From Cephalopachus bancanus (taxonomy: Eukaryota; Chordata; Mammalia; Primates; Tarsiidae), in contig JAPVLO010000003.1 in assembly GCA_027257055.1 (NCBI GenBank), positions 13,767,501 to 13,831,500 on the forward strand: a stretch of DNA of 64,000 nucleotides. The letters are read 5' to 3'. Under the pieces are notes generated by a model that saw only the letters and a list, made by a program, of their open reading frames with translations, was not told where the DNA came from and made no database searches. Position 1 is the first letter of the stretch. Every line of letters begins with the position of its first letter. This document shows positions 50,094 through 60,559 of the stretch, piece by piece. A program made the position numbers and the translations under genes.

Positions 50094-50396
50094 TTTTTTT
50101 TTTTTTGAGTTGGAGTCTCAATCTGTCACCCAGACTGGAGTGCAGTGGCCGCTCTCGGCCACTACAGCCTCGACCTGCTGAGCTCCGGCGATCCTTCTGC
50201 CTCAGCCTTCCAAGTAGCTGACTACTACGCCTGGCTAATTTTTGATTTATTTTGATTTATTTATTTATTTTTGATTTATTGTGGAGTTGAGGTCTCACCA
50301 AGTTTCCCAGGCGGGTCTCGAACCCACGGGCTCAGGCAATTCACTCACCTCAGCCTCCCAAAGCGCAGGATTACAGGCTGAGCCACCGAGCCTGGC
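50094..50396 (-). mobile_element. Alu-class dimeric SINE, antisense, with (TTTGA)n expansion in the linker
   Basis: 'gagttggagtctcaatctgt', 'gcctcgacctgctgagctcc', an expanded 'tttttgatttattttgattt' linker, 'gtctcgaacccacgggctca'. Flanks 'ttgtattttcttttc' and 'ttgtattttattttc'. Confidence 0.93.
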
Positions 50397-50679
50397 TTGT
50401 ATTTTATTTTCAAAACAAATTAATATATGTTCAACATATTTATATATATTCACGATCTCAAAGTTAGCAAATGGAAAGCTGGCTTTTTTTTTTTTAACTA
50501 AACTCTGCCTCTAAAATGTGTGATTTTTTCCCCTAAAGTTAATATGGCAGATAATATGACTCTTAACAAGGTATAACTCAGCCCTATAAAATGGATTCAT
50601 TCTTGTTTATCTATGGCATTTGAAAAATGTTATAGTCAATATACTTTAAAAAAACATAGGATGTACTTACAACTCCACT

Positions 50680-51300
50680 GAACCTTTATCTTAAAGGTAA
50701 GAAAAGCCCATTGAAAGGTATCAGGAAAGGAGATGCTAGGATCAGCTCTGTGTCTTTGGAAGATTGCTCTGGCAATAGGGCTCAATGGGTTGGCACAGGA
50801 TGTGACTGGACTTGAGGAGGCCAAAAGAAAGACTGTTTCAGTAATAGCAGTGAGGTTAGAGAGAGGGGAATAGACTTGATGGCTATTCAGGAGGTATCCT
50901 GGATAAATCTTGTTGATTGGATCTTGGAGGTCAGGATAATGAGGAATCAGGGCAGGTCCCTGGGTTTCTGTGTGGACCCTTGCACCTTTTCTCTTATTAG
51001 GATAGGCAGGCAGGTTATTAGAAGGAGGCTTACAGGTAAAAGTGATCAGTGCATCTGGGACATACTGGGTTTGAAGTGTTTGTGAAGATGTTACAATGGC
51101 CTTTGGATATTCAGTTTTGAAGTTTATGAAAGTAATCTGGCTATGGACTTAGTTTTGGAAGTCAGCACCATAATGGTGGTTAAATAAAGCCATGGAAGTA
51201 GATGGAATTGCTCAGGAAGTGAATGTACAGTAAGGAGTGAGAAGAGTTTAGGTAGAATCCTACATAGCTCTACATAGCTAGAGTTGTGGTATTGTGATGT
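50680..51300 (+). mobile_element. possible ancient L1 (L1M) 3' UTR
   Basis: 'agattgctctggcaataggg', 'gaataGactTgatggc'-type wording and 'tcaggaggtatcctggataa' resemble L1M 3' UTR. No sharp ends. Confidence 0.4.
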
Positions 51301-51329
51301 CACAGAAAACAGTATTTCAAAATAGAAGG

Positions 51330-51815
51330 AGTGATACTAAATATTTATCCCAAAGAAATGAAAACATTTATTCACAGAAACACCTGTACATGAATTTTTA
51401 TTTTATAATTGCCATAAACTGGAAACAGTCTAAATATCCATCAAGTGGTGAACAGATAAACAAATTGTAATCCATCTGCACAAAGAATACTACTCAGGAA
51501 TTACCTACCTATACACGTGACATGCATGGATCTCAAAAGCAGTTATGAAGTGAGAGAAATCAAACACAAAGGCTATTTGCTGTCTGATACCATTTATATG
51601 ACATTCTGAAAAAAGCAAAACCCTGAGGACAGACATGGGCTCAGCGGTTTCCAGAGGAGTGAGTGAATTGACTATCAAAGGAATGGAAGGAACTCTTTGG
51701 GGTGATGATAATGTAATATATGGTTATGTGACTTCATTGTGTATCCAAGTTCATAGACCCACACACTTAAAAAGAGTGAATTATGCTGTATGTAAATTAT
51801 ACTTCAACAAACCCA
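51330..51815 (+). mobile_element. old L1 3' region
   Basis: 'tatccatcaagtggtgaaca', 'gaatactactcaggaattac', 'gcatggatctcaaaagcagt', 'gctgtatgtaaattatactt' follow old L1 ORF2-end wording. Confidence 0.65.
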
Positions 51816-52019
51816 AATTCAAGTACAAAAACGAGTTGTGAAAATATCCAACACAGCTTATAAGTCACTCAGAAGAGGAGTGAGACATGTCTATTGTATT
51901 CAGTATTGGGGACTTTATAGGGAGTCATGTTGGTGGCAAGGGGGAGGCAGAAGCCAGAATGCTAAAATAAAAGAGGATGGCAAAGATTGCTGTTTGTCCC
52001 CCAAAAATTCATTTTCCCC

Positions 52020-52360
52020 TTCTTCCTTGAGAGTGGAGCCCCAGTTTTGAGATAGGCTTCTGACTATGCAGAGTGAAGGCTGCTTTGCCTAGTCTCCCTG
52101 GAAACTGAATATAGCCATGTGCCTGAATTCTGACCAAAGAGGTATAAGTGAAAGTGCCCGGGGCGGTTCTAGGAGCCTTCCTTCAGAGGCAGCTGGTATG
52201 CTTCCTTTGCCCCTTCTTCTTTGCCCTTTCTACTTTTGTGCTGGCCAGAATGCAGACACGATGGCTGGAGCGAGAGCAATCAACTTGGACTTGGACCATG
52301 AAATGAGAACACATATGGTCGAGCAACATTATGAAGGATCCTGGGCCTCTTAGCTCTTTG
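52020..52360 (+). mobile_element. possible ancient LTR, related to the 2.4-2.77 kb block
   Basis: 'atatagccatgtgcctgaat', 'ctgaccaaagaggtataagt', 'gccagaatgcagacacgatg' resemble an old mammalian LTR. Weak. Confidence 0.4.
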
Positions 52361-53549
52361 AGAAGAAGAGCTGCTGAACTGGCCCAGGATTGCTCATCTC
52401 TAAACTTTTAAGAGGTAGAAAAGCAAATCTCTTTGCTATTTAAGCCTCTTAATCACTCACACCTGAATTTAATCCTATATGCTGCAGGAAGCAGACGGGA
52501 ATTGAGGATATGGTGATGGTGAGCGTGGACAACCTTCTAAGAGTCTTGGATATGAAGGGGAAGAGTAAAGATAGGATGGTAATTGGTGCAGGACGTGGGT
52601 TGAGGGAGGATTTATGATTTCCAAATTCGCAGTAGATTCTCTGCGAAGGGAAACCTGGAGTTGATCCAGAATCTCCTTCCACAAAACAGCTCTGTGAATT
52701 TTCACTGGGTGTGACTTTGCCGCTCACTCTCCAAAGGGAATGGAGGAGCGGTGTTTCCACTGACTTTGCACTGGTCTGCTGGCCGCCCCTTGGTGTGTGG
52801 AGCGCTTTCCCGCCTAGGGGCACTCTGCAGGCTGTGGCTGGCCAGAATGCCCTTCCCTGTTGGATGCTATCTCCCTTTGGGCCAGTCTCTTGGGAAGGTC
52901 ACTTCTGCACACCCTACCGAAGCATATCTGTTTCCCTTTTATTCTCCACCAGTGCATTTTAAAAAAACTTCATTAAGATATAATTCTCATAACATTCAGC
53001 CAGAATGCACAATTTGATGATTTTACTATGTTCACAGAGTTGCTCAGTCATCACCACAAATTAATTTCAGGATTCATCACAGTCTCTTATCACTTAATGG
53101 TTACAGCAGTGAGTTCAGTCCGTGATGATACGCGTATTTTGCTTTTTATCTGTGCATTGCCTTTTCCTTAACCCGTGAGTGAGCCCCACCCAGGCAGGGT
53201 CTGCGATGGCCATGCCCGTGCTTTATGCTGCGTCCTAGCAGACGCCAGCTCACACAGGGACCAGCTGCAAGATACCAGGAAAGTCCCAGGTTGTCCTGTC
53301 TACTCTTCATTGCAGCCGGTGCAGGACAGTTGGATGGGAACCAGGTTCCCGCTCTCGAAACCGTTAGAAGGATGCTCAGAGGGGATGGAGCCCGGGAATA
53401 TATACCCCAGTGGGGCTCGTCCCCGTGGGATGGGGCCGTGGTAATTTGGGAAACCATATTCAATATTATCTATTGTTTTAAAAGAACAGACTTGAGAAAC
53501 TAAGCCCGGACAATATCTTCCTGGCAGGCGGGAATATGCAGAATACGGG
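52361..53549. other. upstream region of the CpG island, mostly unassigned
   Basis: An antisense L1M trace at 52965-53110 ('cattaagatataattctcat', 'gttgctcagtcatcaccaca'). GC rises from about 53.17 kb. Overlapping frames on both strands here reflect composition rather than coding. Confidence 0.5.
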
Positions 53550-54090
53550 GTAAAATGGAAAAGGGCGTGGGGTCGCGGAAGTGGAGGAACACCGCATTAA
53601 CGCTCCGCAACGCCGCTGGAGTTTTCCCTGACAAACTCACACGGATGCTCACCGGGCTGGTACAATGGCGCTTCCGAGCCCATGCCCAGACCACTGGGGG
53701 CAGTCTTTGCTATTTGCAGAGGCCAGACGCTCCTTGCAACTTCCAAGCGGCGAGAGCTGCCACCTTGCCAATGACTCAACCGTTTCCCTACGCCCTCTGG
53801 GTTGTGCTACCCTCCGCAGCCGCCCCTCTTCCCCTCCCACCCGTTTCCCCGGGCTCCGCGCCGAGCCACCCGTCCCAGGGGAGCCGCCGGCGCACCTGGC
53901 GCCGCGGGCGTTGGGGCTCGGCGCGCTGGTGGCCACCTCGCCCGGCGCGCAGCTGCCAGCGCGCTCCCGCCCCGAACCCTCAAGTGGAGTGGCTTGTCTA
54001 GCGCCCAGCGAACAACATTATCCAATTGCTTCCCGTTTTATTCGCAGGCTGGGAGCGGAGAGAGCCTGAGCGTTCACTTGCAACCCTCCA

Positions 54091-54119
54091 GGGGAGGAGG
54101 GGGTGCGAGCGGGGAGGGG
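54091..54119 (+). promoter_or_regulatory. G-quadruplex motif in predicted 5' UTR
   Basis: G runs at 54091-54094, 54099-54103, 54111-54114 and 54116-54119 with loops of 4, 7 and 1 bases fit the G3+N1-7 rule. On the + strand it would be in the RNA if the exon call is right. Confidence 0.65.
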
Positions 54120-54213
54120 AGCCGGCTCCCAGCTCCACCTCGCGCGCGGCGCCGGCAGAGGCCAGCAGCGCCGGTGAGCCCCGCAGCAGCGCGCCCGGCC
54201 GCCTAGCCCCGCG

Positions 54214-54218
54214 ATGGA
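54214..54218 (+). CDS. candidate start codon of an unidentified gene (phase-2 split)
   Basis: ATGGA followed at once by GTGAGTAT. The context GCGATGG has G at -3 and G at +4, a strong Kozak match. If real, translation starts here with Met and a codon GA-N (Glu or Asp) completed by the next exon. The base before the donor is A rather than the usual G, which weakens the site. I cannot name the gene and see no convincing second exon in the remaining 10 kb. Confidence 0.35.
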
Positions 54219-54420
54219 GTGAGTATCCCCGCGCCGCGCGCTGCTGGCTGCCCGGCTCTGGGCATGTTGCCATGGTGACTGAGGCAGCAGGCAGATCCCG
54301 CTCGGGTCCCGGTCCGGGATGGGTGTCAATTTCAGACCAGTGTGTACGCCTGGTGTTTCTATAGCAGCCGCCCGGCGGCAGGAGGCAAGGGGTGGGAGCC
54401 CCGGGTTGCGTGGGTATGTG

Positions 54421-55504
54421 CGGTTGCCCCTTGGCCAGCAGGGCCTCTGGGGCTTGGGGGCATGATGTTGCCACGGAGGGAGGCACGTTCTAGGTTTCCC
54501 CATCCCTGCCCCAAGCTTCCGCTGCTCGGGAGTTGGCCGCAATAGCCATGACTTCCGAGTCCTAACCATGTCAGCATTATTGGACTGCAGTTAGAAAAAA
54601 AAAAAAAAAAAGGAGGGGGGAATGTCACTGCGGATCGGAAGCAAACGTGGTTCGGTGTGAAGCGTGTAATGGAAGGATGATGAGTTAGTGGGTAATATGA
54701 GCCAGGACTGCAATGTCCTGGCTGCTAGAAACCATCAGAGGACCCAATAGAATGGATTTGTCCCTGGGGTAAGGGAGAAATGAGACAGAAACTACCAGTG
54801 GCAGCCAGGAGTGGAAGGAATTTCAATGTTTGGCCGTGGGTACGGCATGGCAGGGGTGGGGGAGAGAGGGCATGAAGACAAGAGAGGCGTTACCCAGAAA
54901 AGGCATAATAAAGGGCTCCAGTGTAGGATTCCTCTCCTCTCTTTTTCTTCCCTGCGTTGCTTTTTGGTCACTCTCCCAGGCTGCTGCCGCAGCAGAGCCA
55001 CTCGGACAGGCACAGCCAGCCGCTCCAAGAAGGGGTCATTTTTGGAGCCATCAATTAGATGTCACTCACCTGGTCAGTTTCTCCTCTGTTCTCTTCCCAA
55101 GATACTCCCTGACATTGAGGCTGTCTGAAATCATATTTCAAGTTAGAGATAATGTCATGTTTCCAGATACTAGGATCTTTGTGCCAAACCCAACAAATCT
55201 TTGATGCAGCTTTTATTCCTCTGTATACCTCACTGTGTAGATGCAACAAGGCTGCTAAGGCAGAAGTAAAAGATGGTGTGGCATTTTAGGAGTGAGGACT
55301 CATGGATTTCAGACCCTGTCTGGCCAGCAATGAGTAATTGATTTCCTACACCAGCACTTTAATATCTCTGAGCCTCAGTTTCCCTATTTCTATGATGGAG
55401 ACAAAGATTTTTTTACTTATTTTTTAAGCATTTTGAGAGGATCAGATAATATTTGTATCTCTTATAAAGGGCTTTGTAAATTGTAAGGTGTGTACAAATT
55501 GGAG
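54421..55504. other. probable start of first intron, unassigned
   Basis: A poly-A run at 54594-54611, then unique sequence. 'cactctcccag' before a GC-rich block at 54980-55050 looks like an acceptor but no good donor follows. Confidence 0.5.
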
Positions 55505-56070
55505 GAATGGATATCATGATTAAGAGTTGGGCTCTGAAGTCTGGTTGTCTGAATTTGAGTCTTTTGACACTTTGTTGAATGACACTAATCTCTCTGGGCC
55601 TCATTTTCCCCATCTGGAAAATGGGAATAATAATAGTAGCTTCATTTTTTGTGAAGATGAAAGAAACTGATGCATATAAGTTGATACATACAGTAAGTCC
55701 CCTACATATGAACCTTCGAGTTGCAAACTTTCAAAGATGTGAATGTGTGTTCACATGTCCAATCACTTATTGTACTACTGTACTTTTCAAGATCCTGTAC
55801 TATAAGATTAAAAGTGTTTTATTTATTTTGTGTTTGTTTTTAATGTATTGTTTGTGTGAAAAGTAATATAAACCTATTACAATACAGTACTACTTAGCTG
55901 ATTATGCTATTTGGGTACTTAGGCTAACTTTGGACTTTCTAACACATTGTACTTAATGAATGTGCTCTCAGAACAGAGCTTATTTGTATGTAGGGGACTT
56001 ACTGTATACATATAAGCTTCTTAGAAAAGGGCTGGCTATAAAGTGTACTCAATGAATATCATTTATTATC
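55505..56070 (+). mobile_element. MIR SINE split by a DNA-transposon MITE
   Basis: 'gttgggctctgaagtctggt', 'cctcattttccccatctgga', 'aaaatgggaataataatagt', then past the insertion 'aaagggctggctataaagtg' and 'tactcaatgaatatcattta'. The MIR is older than the MITE. Confidence 0.8.
55691..56004. mobile_element. pogo/Tigger-like MITE, complete
   Basis: A 314-bp element with terminal inverted repeats whose first 18 bases are identical (CAGTAAGTCCCCTACATA), flanked by TA on both sides (55689-55690, 56005-56006). No transposase sequence. Family name not certain. Confidence 0.88.
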
Positions 56071-56169
56071 TGTGAAAAATATCAATTATTATTATTATTA
56101 CTGTTGTCTCCAGTGTTTTATGAGGTCTCAGATTGGCAGCAATCTATTTTTAAAATTTATATAGAAATA

Positions 56170-56345
56170 CAGGGCAAGACATGGCAGCTCACACCTCATC
56201 CTAGTGCTTTGGGAGGCTTAGGCGGGAGGATTACATAGCCAGGAATTTGAGACTGTGGTGAGCTATGACTACAACATTGCACACTGCTGTACTTCAGCCT
56301 GGGTGACAAAGTGAGACCCTGTCTCAAAAAACAAAAAAAAACAAA
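56170..56345 (+). mobile_element. fossil Alu-type monomer (FAM-like)
   Basis: 'gtgctttgggaggcttaggc' near the start and 'ctgtacttcagcctgggtga' to 'gagaccctgtctc' near the end with only one arm's length between. Followed by (GAAA)n. Confidence 0.7.
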
Positions 56346-56385
56346 AGAAAGAAAGAAAGAAAGAAAAGAAAAGCAAAAAGATATA
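56343..56385. repeat. (GAAA)n tail microsatellite
   Basis: Tail of the Alu-type monomer expanded to 'gaaagaaagaaagaaagaaa'. Confidence 0.9.
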
Positions 56386-57309
56386 CAATGCCCAAAGAGC
56401 AACTGAGAGTAACACAGTTCCCAATATACCATTGTAGATGTGGAGAATCAGCCAGAAGCCACAGGAGGCTTGGCTATACAGAGCAGAAACAGGGCAGCTC
56501 AGACTCTGGCATTCTCCATTCTTTTTCCTATTGTCACCTCCTTTGACATGAAGACTGTCCTTTACAAGAGATTGAACATGGATCTAGTAATCTCACTGCG
56601 CAAGACTAAAGGATACCTTGGTTGTTTGCCAGGGCAATAATGTTCACCTTTACACTCTCACATTAATAATCAAATATATAATGTGTGTCTCCCACATTTG
56701 GCACTTGGGCGCTCAATAACTATGGAACACAATTCAGGATTTCTAAGTTTACAAAGGTCCTCAGACGTTTCTCCCATTTCCTCTTGGGCTCCAGCTAAGG
56801 TTTTGTTCCAGGTGTGCTTATCTCACACCTGGAACTTTTTTAAAACAAAGGCCTTCCTCATCACCCACATCTTCTCTCTCCACAGAGTCCTAATTGCTTC
56901 CTCAACCAGTCTCCTTCTCCTCTGATCAACCTGGACTTCGCTTTCCCATTCTCAAGTGACATTCCAAAGTTCTCCTCACCTTCCAGTTAACTCCCCAATT
57001 TCCACCTATCTGTTCTCTGCCCACTTTCTTTGCTTCCTTTGCTTCCTTAATATAATTATTTTGTTCATTCTCTCTCTCTCTTTTCTCCCTTTCAGAATAC
57101 AACCTTTCCCCTTCCTTCCTTGGGTCTCATAAATATGGTGCCAAATATTTTCCTTCTCCGCAATCTAAACCCTCCCCAAATCTCATCCTAGGTAGGAATA
57201 CCCACTCTGAATATGAGTGAAATAAGGATTTAATTCCTCTTACTGTGTCCAACTTATATTTATAACAAATTAGTTAAAAGAGGGAATGAAATTCACTTCT
57301 TTTGTGTTT
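56386..57309. other. C/T-rich unassigned sequence
   Basis: 56.75-57.15 kb is rich in C and T with a short (CT)n near 57071. Nothing recognised. Confidence 0.5.
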
Positions 57310-57860
57310 TAATTTAACCAACAATATTTGTTGAGATTAGCACTGGTCAACAAAAATGCCATGAATCTTATCATCTAATGAGACGTATGTTAAATCAGTA
57401 AACATAGTGTGTATATGCATTGTGTGTGTGTGTGTGTGTGTGCGCGCGCGCGCACGCGCATGTGCATGCAAAAAATTTCATGAAGGGAAAGAGCACAGAG
57501 AAAATAACAGGAAGAGAATGTAGTATAGATTCAGGGGCTAGAGAAGCCTGTCTAAGAAACTGATATTTAACATGATACCTAAAGGATGGCCAGGGGAGAA
57601 GTAGAGGGAAGGAGCACTCTGGACTGGGAAATAGCATATGTTAAGGCCCTGAGGCAGGAGACGTGTTGGCTAGTTGGAAGAACTGAAAGAAGGGTAGTGT
57701 GGCTGAAGCTTTGGGAGTGAGGGGAAGATGATCCAAAGATGAAACTGGAAAATCAGGCAAGGGTAGATCACAAAGCACCACGTAGTTGATGCAAGGACTT
57801 TGACTTTTGTACTAAGTAACAGAGAGCCACTGAAGAGATTTATGCATGGCCATGATGACA
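57310..57860 (+). mobile_element. ancient L1 (L1M) 3' UTR
   Basis: 'caacaatatttgttgagatt', 'gatatttaacatgataccta', 'taaggccctgaggcaggaga', 'gagagccactgaagagattt' are in L1M 3' UTR order. The microsatellite at 57421-57470 lies in it. Confidence 0.7.
57421..57470. repeat. (TG)n(CG)n alternating tract, Z-DNA type
   Basis: Fifty bases of unbroken pyrimidine-purine alternation: eleven TG, then CG-rich, then CA/TG units. Confidence 0.95.
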
Positions 57861-58774
57861 TTCTTTGTCTTTTAAGACTTCAAAGCTCAAAACTTCAAAA
57901 CAAAATGGAAACCATCTTTCCTGTTGAAGGTATTTAAAACAGATGACAAAGGAAAATGGATTAGCCAATAATCAGAAAGCTGTAAATGTCTGCAATAGGA
58001 GGGTATTGCCACTTTTAAAATCCAGACAGTGTGTTATGTGCCAGTATCTAATAGTCTTCAATAAACCAAGGTCACCACTTAAAATAAAATTGTGAAAATG
58101 AAGACACATAGTCGTTTATTCATGAGAATTATTGGCTGTAGTAAAATAAGAGCTTCTTAGTTTAAAAAATCTAGATAAGAAACAAGAGGCTACTCACAGA
58201 TTATTTTAAACATTTTTCTAGCAGAAGGGCTCTGTGCAGGATGTATAGTGCAGAGGAGACTTACTGGAGAACCGGAAGGCAGAAATGATGTCATGTTGTG
58301 TGCAAGGTCAGCTTTCTGGTGCAGCACATTAAACATCAGGCACTGGCAGGCACTTGCTGCCCTCCTCAGTGGATTGGGCATGAGATCGATATGTTTGTGG
58401 GAATGTACTTTAGCACTGCAGTTCCTCGTTGGATGCTACACCCATAGACTGTGCCTCACACTTTTTTGGAACAGTCTTCAAAACAGTATGAAATAAAAAA
58501 GGCACAGAGAACATAACATAGGAATTCTAAATTGTTGCCATCCCTGTAAGCACTGGGGCTCGAACAATGCTGGTGGCAGCCTCAGGCCAGGAGTGGCATT
58601 CCCCTTCACCTGACAAACAGCTGTTTTTCATGTGGACTTAGACACAGTGGCATCCAGAGGCGATCATAAAACATCTGAAGTTTGATTTTGCAAATGAACA
58701 AATCTAGGTTTATGGAAGGACAAGGGTGGTAGAGACATTGAGTTGCAGATTACATCAGATCCTGCATATTTTTA
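57861..58774. other. unassigned sequence
   Basis: No family or exon recognised. 58.20-58.50 kb looks like unique sequence. Confidence 0.5.
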
Positions 58775-58965
58775 GATGCCCTCATTCATTCATATAGGCA
58801 TCTGTTTATTTGGCAAATTCTTACTGAATACTTTCTATGTACCAAAAACTGTAATAGGTACTTGGGTTAAATGGTGACCAAAACACCCCTGACTCTTGTC
58901 TTCAAGGTGCTTACGGTTTATACGTGACATGGGTATTGTGTGACGTTGAACCGTTTTTCTTGCTA
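58775..58965 (+). mobile_element. ancient L1 (L1M) 3' UTR fragment
   Basis: 'cattcattcatataggcatc', 'tttggcaaattcttactgaa', 'tactttctatgtaccaaaaa', 'tcttcaaggtgcttacggtt'. Confidence 0.55.
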
Positions 58966-59069
58966 AACCCGTCCTCTTGTCTCAAAATGTGGCATTTCAT
59001 GTGTTCAGCATCTGGTGGGCATTAAATAAATGAGTTTGGAAATGTGTAAGACTTTTAAGAGTTAATTTC

Positions 59070-59770
59070 TACGATGAAAGTAATGTATGCAGTTTAAAAC
59101 AATCTGACTCTTGTAGATGTTTATAAAGTAAACCTCCCCATTTTCCATTCTCTTCCTCAAATCTCAGTCCCCAGAGATGATTACCGTGAACAGTGTGGAA
59201 GTCTCCTTCCAGACATTTTCCATGCAAACATCAGAGAAACATAAACTTATATATATAGGTCTAAATATTTCTTTTATATAAATGAAATCTTCCCACATAT
59301 GTTCTGCCGCTGGCTTTTGGCACTTCATATTATATGGTGCATGCTTTTACATATCAATATATGGCAGCGGGTGTAGCTCGGTGGCAGAGTGTGTGCTTGC
59401 CATATCAATGTACACATGTCTACTGATTTTGCTTTCATAAACCACTTAGTATTTACTCTTGGAATATAGTTTTCCAGTTCTCTCTGATGGAGATTTAAAC
59501 ATGTATCTACTTTTTGCTATTTTATAAAATGCTACAATGAGCATCCTTGCACATCTTGCATATGAATCTGTATACTGTTTTCTAGAAATGCGCTTGTTGA
59601 GTGAGTATATACATTATACATTTTGCTAGATATTGTCCAGGTGCCTCCAAAATGGTTGTATCAGTTTATATCACCACCAGTAATGTTTGAGACCCCTTGT
59701 TTCCCCAAATTTTTGACAGTCCTAGCTACATGATATATTTATATCAGAATATTCATATTTGACTAGTCTA
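59070..59770 (-). mobile_element. ancient L1 (L1M), antisense, split by a tRNA-derived insertion
   Basis: 'agatgattaccgtgaacagt', 'ctacaatgagcatccttgca', 'ggtgcctccaaaatggttgt', 'cagtttatatcaccaccagt' are antisense L1M wording. Confidence 0.65.
59359..59400 (+). pseudogene. tailless 5' half of tRNA-Ala (retropseudogene)
   Basis: 59367-59400 (34 bases, with 'gggtgtagctcggtggcag' and 'gagtgtgtgcttgc') matches the 5' half of tRNA-Ala, including the D arm and A-box, and stops at the anticodon loop. Eight extra bases precede it. A perfect 9-bp duplication 'catatcaat' flanks the insert (59350-59358, 59401-59409). There is no A tail. The short length means it cannot be a functional tRNA gene. Confidence 0.75.
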
Positions 59771-60094
59771 ACTTTACGCAACCACTCTCCCAGCTCACTA
59801 GAGAGCTAGTGAGCCATAAAATACAAGCATCGAGCTTGAGTCCAGAAGAGAATGAAAGTCACTTGCAAAGACAAAATTTACAATATCTCATTCACTTTTT
59901 AAAGGTGATCAAATAATTTTTTTGTTTGTCAAATTTAGACTTTATCGATCAGTTCCTTCCTCTTTAAGTTGGGGAAATGAGTATACATCACTGAGCCTTT
60001 TGTTTACCATTCTTTGCAGTTATACTGCTTATTTTACATTTTCAAGGTTTTCAATTTTTGTAGTTTTGGACTTAATTCCCATAGTTCACTCTAC

Positions 60095-60440
60095 CAACAG
60101 ACATTTTTGAGTGTTCTTTTTATCCTAGACACTTTTCCAAGTATCGAGAACACAGCAGTGAGCAGTTAAAGAGACAAAGGTCCTTCCCTCATGGAGCTTC
60201 TATGTGAGTGGAGGAGACAGACAATACCTGTATACTTTAATGTCAGACAATGATAAATGTTAAGAGAAAAAAAAGCACATTTGGAGACTGGGGGGACACA
60301 GAGAGGGTGATTTATGATAGTTGTCAGGGAACAGGTTTCTAAAACTGTGAATCTGAATAGAGAATGGAACCAAATGAGGGGTGAGCCATGCAGAAGAAGG
60401 GAGAACAGTTGCAAAGGTCTTAAGGCAGAACAATGTTTTT
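60095..60440 (+). mobile_element. ancient L1 (L1M) 3' UTR fragment
   Basis: 'caacagacatttttgagtgt', 'gagaacacagcagtgagcag', 'ttccctcatggagcttctat', 'ggagacagacaatacctgta', 'aacagttgcaaaggtcttaa'. Confidence 0.7.
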
Positions 60441-60559
60441 CGGGTTTACTGGTAGTCTTGGATCTTAGTGGAGTTGGATCACAACCAGCCCTTTCATCAT
60501 TGGCATCTTCTTTCTTGAATATCTTGTGTTGGGATTTAGTGTTTAGTTGAAAGGTTTTG

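Larger units (their letters stand above)
54060..54218 (+). other. candidate first exon (5' UTR plus five coding bases)
   Basis: Inferred exon between the CCAAT region and a splice-donor-like GTGAGTAT at 54219-54226. No ATG precedes the one at 54214 from 54060 on. An alternative donor GTGAGC at 54174-54179 would give a purely non-coding exon. The start position is a guess, since the transcription start cannot be read directly. Confidence 0.4.
53550..54420. promoter_or_regulatory. CpG island / promoter region
   Basis: The only CpG-dense stretch in the window outside young Alus. CpG is frequent from about 53.56 kb, densest at 53.88-53.97 kb and 54.11-54.24 kb. It contains a CCAAT motif (54022-54026), a weak AT-rich 'gttttattcg' (54035-54044), GC-rich blocks and the G-quadruplex motif at 54091-54119. 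Long frames on both strands (up to 183 codons) are the usual by-product of GC-rich, stop-poor DNA and have no domain I recognise. The direction of transcription is inferred as + from the start codon and donor at 54214-54226. A divergent transcript is possible. Confidence 0.75.

Noticed and set aside
54174..54179. GTGAGC as the main splice donor of exon 1
   Set aside because: It is possible, but the downstream GTGAGTAT follows a Kozak ATG directly. Kept only as an alternative.
53555..54628. Long overlapping reading frames on both strands (up to 183 codons) in the GC-rich region
   Set aside because: Stop codons are rare in CpG-island DNA. The frames overlap in many phases, are rich in Ala/Pro/Arg/Gly and show no domain I recognise.
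57395..57637. Cys/Ala/His-rich frame over the TG/CG tract
   Set aside because: Translation of the alternating repeat and L1M sequence.
59367..59400. Functional tRNA-Ala gene
   Set aside because: Only the 5' half is present. There is no anticodon arm 3' side, variable loop, T arm or acceptor 3' strand.
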